Positions 16,459 to 23,679 of a stretch of 64,000 bases of DNA are shown in pieces (the stretch's first letter is position 1; every line of letters starts with the position of its first letter). Both the position numbers and the translations under genes were made by a program. Under the pieces are notes generated by a model, which was not told the origin of the DNA, searched no databases, and was given only the letters and a program-made list of their open reading frames with translations. The stretch comes from Sciscionella sediminilitoris. Its GTDB lineage: Bacteria; Actinomycetota; Actinomycetes; Mycobacteriales; Pseudonocardiaceae. The DNA is taken from NCBI RefSeq assembly GCF_000737195.2, contig NZ_JALM01000003.1:62001-126000 (forward strand), in the 5' to 3' direction.

Positions 16459-17979
16459 ATGATGTGCGTGATCACGCTCGCCACGCTGGTGCGCCAGCTC
16501 GGCCCGGGACGGCTGCGCCCACTCACCGGAGCCACCGATCGCGAGGTGGCCGAACCGGTGTTCGTCTACGAACCGGGACAGACCCCCTCCGGTGGGATCG
16601 CGCTGCTCACCGGCCCGCTGCCGGGCGAGGAGGCGATCGGGGAACTGGCCGCTGCCGGGGTCGGCGCGGCCATCGTGCGTGCGCCCGAGGCCGAGGCGGA
16701 AGCCCTCGCCGCGCGGCTCGGCGCCGAGGACATCGCGCTACTGCTGCTCACCGGAACGGTCGGCTGGCTCGAACTGGCCGGGCAGTTGCACGCCGTGCTC
16801 GCCGGATCACCCGCCCCGGAGGCGAACGGCGGCGGCGACCTGTTCGCGCTGGCGGACATGATCGCGGCCACCGTCGGCGGCGCGGTCACCATCGAGGACC
16901 CGCACGAGCGGGTACTCGCCTACTCCAGCCTCGCCGGGCAACCCACCGACCAGGTACGCCGAGCCGCCATCCTGGGCAGGCAGGTGCCCGATCTGCCGTA
17001 CAACCCGAACTCCTACGAGCGGCTGCTCCAGTCGGCTTCGGTGGTCCGGTTCGCCGGGGCCGAACCAGATCTGTTGCCCCGCCTGGCCGTTGCCGTGCGC
17101 GCCGAGGGCGAACTGCTCGGCTCGCTGTGGGCGATCGACGCGCACACCGAACTCGGCAGCCCGGCCGAGGACGCCCTGCTGCGCGCGGCGAACCTCACCG
17201 CGGTGCACCTCGTACGCGCACGCCAGGCAAAGGACGCCGAACAACGCAGGCGGACCAGGATGCTCGCCGATATGCTCGGCGGCGCCTATTCCCCCGTGGC
17301 CAGCGCGGCACAGCTCGGCGCCGACCCGCGGGACACCGCGGTCGTTCTCGCCTTCGGCCAGGATCAGCCGGCCATCGCGGGCAAGCTCGCCGAAGTGGTG
17401 CGCGGCTACTTCGAGGTCTACCACCGGCCCGCGCTCTGCGGTGTCGTGGCGGACCGCGCCTACGCCGTGCTCGCCGAACCGGCCGCGGGCGGCGAACTTC
17501 CCGGTCTCGTCCGGCGCACCGTGGCCAGCGCCTCGGCCGCACTCGGCACGACGGTGCGCGCCGGGCTCGGTCACGAGGCGGGCGCCTGGACCGAACTGCC
17601 CCGGGCGCGGCGCGACGCCGAACGGGCGCTGCGGGCGATCACCAGCCGCCCGGAACTGGGCCCGGTGGCCAGCCGCACCGAGGTCGCCGATCTGGTCGTG
17701 CTCGGCGAACTGGCCGCCGAGCCGGGCGAGGTGCTCGGCGAGCCGGTGCCCGCCGTGGCCGCGATGCTCGAACACGACCGCCGATACGGCACGCACTACG
17801 CGCAGACCGTGCGCACCGTGCTCGCCGAGGGACCGCGCGGGGGCACCGCCGCGGAACGGCTCGCCGTGCATCCGACGACTCTGCGCTATCGGCTGCGCCG
17901 TGCCGAGCAGCTATTCGGGCTGCGGCTCGACGACGCCGACGCCAGGCTGGTCACCTGGCTGCAACTGCGCCTGCGCTGA
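16459..17979 (+). CDS. PucR family transcriptional regulator
   Basis: About 506 residues. The N-terminal part (ITLATLVRQLGPGRLRPL) is the purine-catabolism-regulator sensory domain, a GAF-like middle region follows, and the C-terminal HTH_30 domain is clear (AERLAVHPTTLRYRLRRAEQLFG, with the preceding YAQTVRTVL). PucR proteins usually activate local nitrogen-compound catabolic operons. It is divergent from the HutI/AroM/lyase importer operon and most likely senses its substrate. ATG 16459 (or the adjacent ATG 16462) is chosen because the homologous N-terminus starts here; upstream codons overlap the divergent operon. Its last 69 bases overlap the convergent MFS gene. Confidence 0.88.
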   Translation: MMCVITLATLVRQLGPGRLRPLTGATDREVAEPVFVYEPGQTPSGGIALLTGPLPGEEAIGELAAAGVGAAIVRAPEAEAEALAARLGAEDIALLLLTGTVGWLELAGQLHAVLAGSPAPEANGGGDLFALADMIAATVGGAVTIEDPHERVLAYSSLAGQPTDQVRRAAILGRQVPDLPYNPNSYERLLQSASVVRFAGAEPDLLPRLAVAVRAEGELLGSLWAIDAHTELGSPAEDALLRAANLTAVHLVRARQAKDAEQRRRTRMLADMLGGAYSPVASAAQLGADPRDTAVVLAFGQDQPAIAGKLAEVVRGYFEVYHRPALCGVVADRAYAVLAEPAAGGELPGLVRRTVASASAALGTTVRAGLGHEAGAWTELPRARRDAERALRAITSRPELGPVASRTEVADLVVLGELAAEPGEVLGEPVPAVAAMLEHDRRYGTHYAQTVRTVLAEGPRGGTAAERLAVHPTTLRYRLRRAEQLFGLRLDDADARLVTWLQLRLR

Positions 17980-19299
17980 GTTCCTCCGCCGGAAAGATCC
18001 CCGCCACAGCAGGAATCCGGCCCCGGCGAGCGCGGCGACGAGTACCGCCGCAACGTAGGCGGTCCCGGCGAACGGCCGGGTGAGCACCGCACTCGCGGCG
18101 GCGAGCCAGACCGCGGAGCCGAGGTTGAACGCGGTCTCCTGCAGCGCGCCGATCTCCCCGGACCGCGCGAGCCCGGCGTGCGCGAGCACCGTGCCGGTGC
18201 ACACCGACATCACCACGCCCGACCCGAATCCGAGCAGCACCAGCGCCGGATAGTTCCCCGCGGCCCCGGCGATTCCGAACAGCAGCAGCCCGCACACCAG
18301 TAGCGCGAGGGCGAGCCCGGCAACCGTCCGCTCACCCCGGCGCCGGACGAGGACCGGGGCGAGCGCGGAACCGAGCGCGTTCGCCAGCGCGGCGGGAATG
18401 AGCTCGAAACCGGCCGTCTGCGGATCCGTCCCACCGCGCTGCCACTGTTGCGCGACAAGGAAAAGGAAGGCCATATAACTGCCGAAGGCGAGCACGATGA
18501 ACAGCATCGCGGCACTGAACGCTCCGTTGGCGAACACCCGCAACCGAACCAGTGGAACCCGCGCTTTCCGTTGCCGGACAAGGAAAACCACCCCGCCCAG
18601 CAGTACGATCCCGAGCAGCGCCACGGTCAGCTGCCACGGGTTCCCGGTGAGGTGGTTGAGCGTGTACAGCAGCAGCCCGAGCACCGCGACCGACAGCAGC
18701 GAGCCGGGGACATCCCAGCTCCGGGGCGCCGCCGGGGGCACCCGAACGATCAGCACCGCGCCGAACACGGCTGCCAGTGCCACGACCGGAACGTTGAGCA
18801 GGAAGGCGGAACGCCAGCCGAACTGTTCGATCAGCACCCCGCCGAGTACGGGTCCGCAGGCCGCGCCGAGGCTGGAACTGGCGGTCCACAACCCGATCGC
18901 GGTGCCGCGGCGCGCCGGATCGGGGAAGCTCGCGCGCAGGATGGTCACCGTGGAGGCGAGCAACAGCGCCTCTCCGATCCCCTGACCGAACCGGGCCAGC
19001 ACCAGCAGCGCGGATGATCCGGCGAACACGGCGAGCAACGAGGCGAGCCCGAACACCGCCAATCCGCCGCACCACAAGTGTTTGCGGTCCACCCGGTCGG
19101 CGAGGGTGCCGATGGTGAGCAGCAGCGCGGCGATCGTCATCGGATAGCTGTCCAGGATCCAGCCACGCGTGCTCGGCGCGGGCGCGAGATCCGCGTCGAT
19201 CGCGGGCAGCGCGAGGTTGAGCACGGTGAAGTCCACGGCACCGACGAACAGCGTCGCGCACAGCACGGCGAGCGTCAGCCAGGGATGACGAGTGGGCAT
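17911..19299 (-). CDS. MFS transporter, DHA2-type multidrug exporter family
   Basis: 462-residue permease with 12-14 predicted helices. Motif A-like ADRVDRKHLW lies between TM2 and TM3, and RFGQGIGEALLLASTVTILRA is in the motif B/C region. A soluble basic segment occurs mid-protein. The class exports drugs or metabolites by proton antiport. It is divergent from an HxlR regulator with a palindromic operator between them, a common drug-responsive pair. The C-terminal tail overlaps the convergent PucR gene by 69 bases. ATG 19299 is chosen because the family N-terminus (WLTLAVLCATLFVGAVDFTV) follows it directly. Confidence 0.88.
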   Translation of the reverse strand: MPTRHPWLTLAVLCATLFVGAVDFTVLNLALPAIDADLAPAPSTRGWILDSYPMTIAALLLTIGTLADRVDRKHLWCGGLAVFGLASLLAVFAGSSALLVLARFGQGIGEALLLASTVTILRASFPDPARRGTAIGLWTASSSLGAACGPVLGGVLIEQFGWRSAFLLNVPVVALAAVFGAVLIVRVPPAAPRSWDVPGSLLSVAVLGLLLYTLNHLTGNPWQLTVALLGIVLLGGVVFLVRQRKARVPLVRLRVFANGAFSAAMLFIVLAFGSYMAFLFLVAQQWQRGGTDPQTAGFELIPAALANALGSALAPVLVRRRGERTVAGLALALLVCGLLLFGIAGAAGNYPALVLLGFGSGVVMSVCTGTVLAHAGLARSGEIGALQETAFNLGSAVWLAAASAVLTRPFAGTAYVAAVLVAALAGAGFLLWRGSFRRRNSAQAQLQPGDQPGVGVVEPQPE

Positions 19300-19347
19300 G
19301 TCCCGAAGATCGCGGGCCGCGGCGGGGAATACAAGTACGGTCAATCT

Positions 19348-19361
19348 TGTCACCGGTGACA
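19348..19361. promoter_or_regulatory. 14-base perfect palindrome, candidate HxlR operator
   Basis: TGTCACCGGTGACA is a perfect palindrome in the 88-base gap between the divergent exporter and the HxlR-type regulator, 26 bases upstream of the regulator's ATG. This is the expected place for a dimeric winged-helix repressor controlling both genes. Confidence 0.6.
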
Positions 19362-19387
19362 GAACCGTCACCACCGAAAGGGAGGCC

Positions 19388-19741
19388 ATGGCGCGCGAAC
19401 CGATCGCCGAACTGGCACCGTACTGCGCGATCGAGGCCGCGATGTCGGTACTCGGCGGGAAATGGAAGATGGTGATCGTCGAGTACCTGTTACGGGAAAC
19501 ACACCGGTTCGGCGAGCTGCGCAGGCGGTTGCCCGGGATCACCCAGCGCGGACTGGCCAGGGCGCTGCGCGAACTCGAGGAGGACGGCATCGTGGTGCGC
19601 ACCGACTACGGGGAGAACCCGCCCCGGGTGGAGTACTCGCTGACCGAGGCGGGGCAGCGGCTCGCCCCCGCGGCCGCGCGGCTGCAGGAATGGGGCCGCT
19701 GGTACCGGGAGCTGGTCACCGCGCAGGTCCGGGCCCAGTGA
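19388..19741 (+). CDS. HxlR family transcriptional regulator
   Basis: 117-residue winged-helix protein. The HxlR pattern is clear: early cysteine in APYCAIEAAMSVLGGKWK, then FGELRRRLPGITQRGLARALRELEEDGIV and a wing with YGENPPRVEYSLTEAG. Family members respond to electrophiles or quinone-like compounds, often through the N-terminal cysteine. It probably regulates the divergent exporter through the palindrome at 19348. ATG 19388 follows AGGGAGG. The stop is one base from the convergent dehydrogenase stop. Confidence 0.9.
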   Translation: MAREPIAELAPYCAIEAAMSVLGGKWKMVIVEYLLRETHRFGELRRRLPGITQRGLARALRELEEDGIVVRTDYGENPPRVEYSLTEAGQRLAPAAARLQEWGRWYRELVTAQVRAQ

Positions 19742-19742
19742 C

Positions 19743-20498
19743 TCAGCGCATGAACACCCCGCCGTTGATGTCCATCGTGGCGCCGGTGACATAGCCCGCG
19801 TCGGGGCCGCACAGGTAACCGACGAGCCCGGCCACCTCCCCGGCCCGCCCGAAGCGGCCGACCGGGATCGACTCGACCGCCTTGTCCAGCTGGTCCTGCG
19901 GCATGTCCGCCATGACCGGGGTGTGCACCGCGGCCGGGGCGACCGCGTTCACCGTGACCCCGGACGCGGCGAGCTCGCGCGCGAAGATCTTGGTGAGCAC
20001 GATGATCCCGGCCTTGGAGGAGGCGTAGTGCGCCCCCGCGACGAGCCCGCCCTGCTGCCCGGCGAGCGAGGTCAGGTTCACCACCCGGCCCCAGCCGCGC
20101 TCGGCCATGGCCGGGGCCAGTTCCCTGGTCAGCAACAGCACGCTGCGCAGATTGGTGGCCAGCACGTCGTCCCATTCGTCGAGTTCGATGTCCCACACCA
20201 ATTTCGGCACGGTCCGCCCGGCATTGTTGACGAGCACATCCGGGCTGCCGAGCCGTTCGCGCACCTGCTCGAGCGCGGTGCGCACGGCCGCCGGTTCGCG
20301 TACATCCGCGGCGACCCCGATCGCGGTCCGCTCCCGAGAATCGAGCCGGGCCGCGGCCGCACTCGCCGCGGCGTGGTCGATGTCGAGCAGCGCCACCCGG
20401 AATCCGTTCGCGTGCAGGCGTTCGGCGATCGCGGCACCGATCCCCTGACCAGCCCCGGTCACCAGCGCGATCCCGTGCGACATGGGCACTTGCGACAT
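19743..20498 (-). CDS. SDR family oxidoreductase (IacE-like position)
   Basis: 251-residue short-chain dehydrogenase. The dinucleotide-binding TGAGQGIGAA is at about residues 14-23, DVLVNNAG near 90, and catalytic YASSKAG near 155. The C-terminal GATMDINGGVFMR is typical of FabG-like enzymes. It is the last gene of a four-gene operon with a flavin reductase, an acyl-CoA-dehydrogenase-type monooxygenase and a small IacB-like protein, matching the role of IacE in indole-acetate degradation (inferred from context). A second ATG at 20483 is possible. Confidence 0.88.
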   Translation of the reverse strand: MSQVPMSHGIALVTGAGQGIGAAIAERLHANGFRVALLDIDHAAASAAAARLDSRERTAIGVAADVREPAAVRTALEQVRERLGSPDVLVNNAGRTVPKLVWDIELDEWDDVLATNLRSVLLLTRELAPAMAERGWGRVVNLTSLAGQQGGLVAGAHYASSKAGIIVLTKIFARELAASGVTVNAVAPAAVHTPVMADMPQDQLDKAVESIPVGRFGRAGEVAGLVGYLCGPDAGYVTGATMDINGGVFMR

Positions 20499-20506
20499 GG
20501 GAGCCC

Positions 20507-20881
20507 CTACTCGTTACCGAAGAACAGGGCCCTGCCGAGCCGGGCCTCGATGGTGAAGTACTTCCACAGCCGGGCATCGCCGACCGGGTGCTCTCGCAGG
20601 ATCGAGCAGATCCGGGTGACCGTCTCGTAGTCCGGCACATCCGCGAGGATGTAGGCGGTCCACGGGAATCGGGTGGACGGTCCGACCATCGTCTCGTCAT
20701 CATCCATGGTGCCGAGCACCCGGACCCCGAACCGTCCGGCGAGATCGGCGAACCCGTTCCGGGATTCCTCGATGACCGAGGCGCGTTCCTCCTCCGCGGC
20801 CGCGAAGAACGGATCGCGCACCCCGATGCAGAACAGGGTGCGGATGGCGTCCCGCCCGCCCGAGCGGTAGTCCTCAGTCAT
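20507..20881 (-). CDS. Small IacB-like protein of unknown function
   Basis: 124 residues, no signal peptide or membrane segment. Notable stretches are LFCIGVRDPFF, LGTMDDDETMVGPS, FPWTAYILADVPDYETV and LWKYFTIEARLGRALFF. The LG-DDD-MVG and W-KYF-EAR-GR patterns recall IacB, the small uncharacterised subunit encoded beside the IacA monooxygenase in indole-3-acetate operons; I rely on memory for this. It overlaps the monooxygenase gene by eight bases and is followed after eight bases by the SDR gene. A ferredoxin-like alpha/beta fold would fit its size. Confidence 0.7.
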   Translation of the reverse strand: MTEDYRSGGRDAIRTLFCIGVRDPFFAAAEEERASVIEESRNGFADLAGRFGVRVLGTMDDDETMVGPSTRFPWTAYILADVPDYETVTRICSILREHPVGDARLWKYFTIEARLGRALFFGNE

Positions 20882-22106
20882 CTGCCGTCTCCTTCGCTTT
20901 GCTGTCCGGGCCCGTCTCCTCGGGACCGATCGTGGGTGCCAGCTCGATACCGACCGCGGTCGAGCCGATGATCTCGCGCGCGGCGTGATTGGCGAACGGC
21001 ATGAAGGTGCCCGCCTGCGCATCCCGCCACATCCGCTGGAACGGCAGCTTACGCACGTACGCGGCGCCGCCGACCACTTCCACGAGTTTCTGCAGTACCG
21101 CGACGGCATTGTTGGTGCACACGTATTTCACCAGTGCGCAGCGCGCGATCCCCTCCTGCACGTTCAGCTCGGTGAGCAGTGCCCGCGAGTCGACCTCGGC
21201 AGCGTGCCGGTAGAGCACCGCACGGGACTGTTCGATCAGGATCTCGGCGTGTGCCAGGGTGTCCACGATCAGCGGCTGCCCGGCGATCCCGCGCCGGATC
21301 GCCTGCCGTTTCGCCCAGTCCAGCGCGCCGGCGGCGATCCCGTTGTACACCGCGCCGAAGGCGGGCATCGCCCAGGAGAACACGGTTTCGAGCACCCGCG
21401 CGTCCAGGTGCCCGACCGGCAGCGAGTGCACGACCGCCTCGTCCGGCACGAACAGCTCGGCGAACTCGACGTCGTTGCTCTGCGTGCCACGCATGCCGAG
21501 CATGTCCCAGGTCTGGTGGATGGTCACGGCCGGATCGTCCAGCGCGATCCGCATCAGCAGCAGCCGCGGCCCGCCCTCGGCTTCCTCGTACCGCGCCGTC
21601 GTGGAACAGTGTGTGGCGACCGCGGTGTTGGTGCCGAAGTTCTTGCGCCCGCTGACCAGGAAACCGCCCTCGGTGCGGCGCGCGGTGGTGCGCGCGTCGG
21701 TCATCAGGTTCGGGCTGCCGATCTCACTGGTCACCGCGGCCCAGACGAGTTTGTCCTCGGCCGCCTGGGCGAGAAAGCCCGCGAGCCGGGGATCCTTTGT
21801 CCTGCGCCAGATCGACGACCACTGGCCGAGCGGGGAAAGGTGCATGTTCACCGCGAGGGCGGTCGCCCCGTCGCCCATCGCCAGCCGCTCGATCACCGGG
21901 ATCAGTTCCGCCTGGGTCGCCCCGGATCCGCCCAGTTCGGTGGGCAGGGTCAACCGCAGCAGCCCGGCACTGCGCATATCGGTGTAGTTCTCGTACGGGA
22001 AGGTGTTCTGCTCATCGTGCTCGGCGGCGCGCTCGGCGAACACATCCGCGAGGCGCCCGGCGAGCTCCACGAACTCCCGCTGCCGTTCGGTATAGCACTG
22101 CTTCAT
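20874..22106 (-). CDS. Acyl-CoA dehydrogenase-family flavin monooxygenase (IacA/HsaA-like)
   Basis: 410 residues with the acyl-CoA dehydrogenase fold: N-terminal helical domain (MRSAGLLRLTLPTELGGSG), central beta domain (AVTSEIGSP, FLVSGRKNFGTN, WDMLGMRGTQSNDVEF) and C-terminal helices (LQKLVEVVGGAAYV). With a co-transcribed flavin reductase, the protein most likely acts as a two-component FMNH2-dependent hydroxylase rather than a dehydrogenase. IacA (indole acetate) and HsaA (steroid phenol) are the known types. ATG 22106 overlaps the reductase stop as ATGA. The longer frame to 22307 lies inside the reductase gene and is rejected. Confidence 0.86.
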   Translation of the reverse strand: MKQCYTERQREFVELAGRLADVFAERAAEHDEQNTFPYENYTDMRSAGLLRLTLPTELGGSGATQAELIPVIERLAMGDGATALAVNMHLSPLGQWSSIWRRTKDPRLAGFLAQAAEDKLVWAAVTSEIGSPNLMTDARTTARRTEGGFLVSGRKNFGTNTAVATHCSTTARYEEAEGGPRLLLMRIALDDPAVTIHQTWDMLGMRGTQSNDVEFAELFVPDEAVVHSLPVGHLDARVLETVFSWAMPAFGAVYNGIAAGALDWAKRQAIRRGIAGQPLIVDTLAHAEILIEQSRAVLYRHAAEVDSRALLTELNVQEGIARCALVKYVCTNNAVAVLQKLVEVVGGAAYVRKLPFQRMWRDAQAGTFMPFANHAAREIIGSTAVGIELAPTIGPEETGPDSKAKETADD

Positions 22107-22609
22107 GCCGGCCTTCCAATCTCCGGATGGTGTCGCCCGTAACCGCGGTCGCGGTAGGTCAGTCCCTCGGTCTCGCCCGCCCGCGCGGCCCGCACCCGGC
22201 CGAACAGCACCAGATGCGTTCCCACGAGCACCGAATCGCTCAGCGCGCAGTCGAACACCGCCGCGCCGTCCCTGCGCACCGGAGCCCCGGTGCACAGGGT
22301 CCGCCACGCATCGTCGAACACATAGCGCCGCCCGATGGGTTCACCGCCCGCGAAGATCCGGGACAGCGCACGCTGCTCCGGGGCGAGCACGTTCACCGCG
22401 AAGCAGCCGTTGGCCAGCACGGCCTCGGCGATCGCGGTGCGCCGGTAGAGGCAGGCGAGCATGGTCGGCGGATCGGCGGTCACCGAGGTCGCCGCGCTGA
22501 CCGTCTGCCCGAACCGGCCGGCCAGCCCCGCGGTGGTCACCACGGTCACCGCGGCGGCCGTGCGGGCCATCGCCTCGATGTAGTCGGCTCGCAGTTCGCT
22601 CGTGTCCAC
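22103..22609 (-). CDS. Flavin reductase family protein
   Basis: About 168 residues of the HpaC/FMN-red split-barrel family. VTVVTTAGLAGRFGQTVSAATSVTADPPTMLACL near the N-terminus is the flavin-binding core, FAVNVLAPEQRALS follows, and LVLFGRVRA appears near the C-terminus. It supplies reduced flavin to the monooxygenase encoded immediately downstream (4-base overlap). GTG 22609 gives the usual family N-terminus; an in-frame TTG at 22675 is possible. The gene is divergent from a LysR regulator. Confidence 0.88.
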   Translation of the reverse strand: MDTSELRADYIEAMARTAAAVTVVTTAGLAGRFGQTVSAATSVTADPPTMLACLYRRTAIAEAVLANGCFAVNVLAPEQRALSRIFAGGEPIGRRYVFDDAWRTLCTGAPVRRDGAAVFDCALSDSVLVGTHLVLFGRVRAARAGETEGLTYRDRGYGRHHPEIGRPA

Positions 22610-22694
22610 CGGGTACCTCGCCGTCGGGGTCGTCGCCTGCGCTGGATTCTGGCGAACCGGTGAACCGGCCGACAATCGGAGTTTCTCGCTACTG

Positions 22695-22715
22695 TGTATC
22701 GCATCGTTCGATACA
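22695..22715. promoter_or_regulatory. Inverted repeat TGTATCG-N7-CGATACA, candidate LysR operator
   Basis: Perfect 7-base arms with a 7-base spacer, between the divergent flavin reductase operon and the LysR gene. The right arm runs into the regulator's Shine-Dalgarno AAGGAGG (22715-22721). A LysR dimer here would block its own translation initiation region or promoter while sitting upstream of the divergent operon, the classic LysR arrangement. Confidence 0.6.
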
Positions 22716-22728
22716 AGGAGGTCGGAAC

Positions 22729-23631
22729 GTGTTCCAGCGGGCCGAATTCACCCTCGCTCAATGGCAGTGTTTCGTGGCGGCCGCGGAGACCGGGAGCATC
22801 TCGGCAGCCGCCGGGGAACTGCACATGTCCCAGTCCGCGCTCTCCTCGGCCGTCCAGCGCCTGGAGAAGCAGCTGGGCACCGCCCTGTTCATCCGCCAGC
22901 ACGCCCGCGGGATCACGCTGAGCTCGGCAGGCGAGCAGCTGCTGGACAAGGCGCGGAACCTGTTGCGGGACGCCGCGGAGCTGGCCGATGCCGGGCGGAA
23001 TCTGCGGCACGGGGTGAACGGGGAGCTGCGGATCGGCTGCTTCGTCACCCTGGCCCCGTTCTATGTTCCGCCGGTGCTGACCGGCCTGCGGGAGCGGCAC
23101 CCGGAACTGCGGGTGAATGTGCTCGAATCGGACGGTGCCGGGCTCGCCGCGGCCCTGCGTTCCGCGCGCTGCGATATCGCGCTCGGTTACGGGCTCGAGG
23201 TGCCCGAGGACATCCGGTTCCGGCATCTGCTCTCGGTGCGCCCCTACGCCCTCGTCGCCACCGGTCATCCGGCGGCCGGATCGGACTCGGCGAGCCTGCG
23301 CGAACTGGCGCGCACCCCGATGGTGCTGCTCGACCTGCCCGAGACCGGGCGGTTCATCCTCGGCATGCTCGAACACGCCGGGGTACCGATTCCGGAGGTC
23401 GTGCGCACCACGAACTTCGAGACCATGCGCGGGCTCGTCGCCTCGACCGGCGGGTTCGCGATCCTCAACCAGCGCACCCGGCCCGCACAGGGATCACGCG
23501 CGGTGCACATCACCGACGCGGAACCGGTCTCGATCGGCATGCTGTACGCGGGCGGGGTGCCCGCGAATCGGCGGATGGCCGCGTTCACCGAACAGTGCCG
23601 CAAGGTGGCCGGGGAACTGCGGTCCGGGTGA
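22729..23631 (+). CDS. LysR family transcriptional regulator
   Basis: 300 residues: N-terminal winged helix (QWQCFVAAAETGSISAAAGE, then MSQSALSSAVQRLEKQLG) and a C-terminal effector-binding domain. GTG 22729 is fixed by AAGGAGG seven bases upstream; the longer frame would start inside the operator. It probably activates the divergent flavin monooxygenase operon. The ligand-domain motif YGLEVPEDIRFRHLL is typical of regulators of hydroxy- or amino-acid catabolism, but the inducer is unknown. Confidence 0.9.
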   Translation: MFQRAEFTLAQWQCFVAAAETGSISAAAGELHMSQSALSSAVQRLEKQLGTALFIRQHARGITLSSAGEQLLDKARNLLRDAAELADAGRNLRHGVNGELRIGCFVTLAPFYVPPVLTGLRERHPELRVNVLESDGAGLAAALRSARCDIALGYGLEVPEDIRFRHLLSVRPYALVATGHPAAGSDSASLRELARTPMVLLDLPETGRFILGMLEHAGVPIPEVVRTTNFETMRGLVASTGGFAILNQRTRPAQGSRAVHITDAEPVSIGMLYAGGVPANRRMAAFTEQCRKVAGELRSG

Positions 23632-23679
23632 TCCGGTACCACCGAACGGGTCTTGCCCTCGCAACAACCGCGCAGTTGG

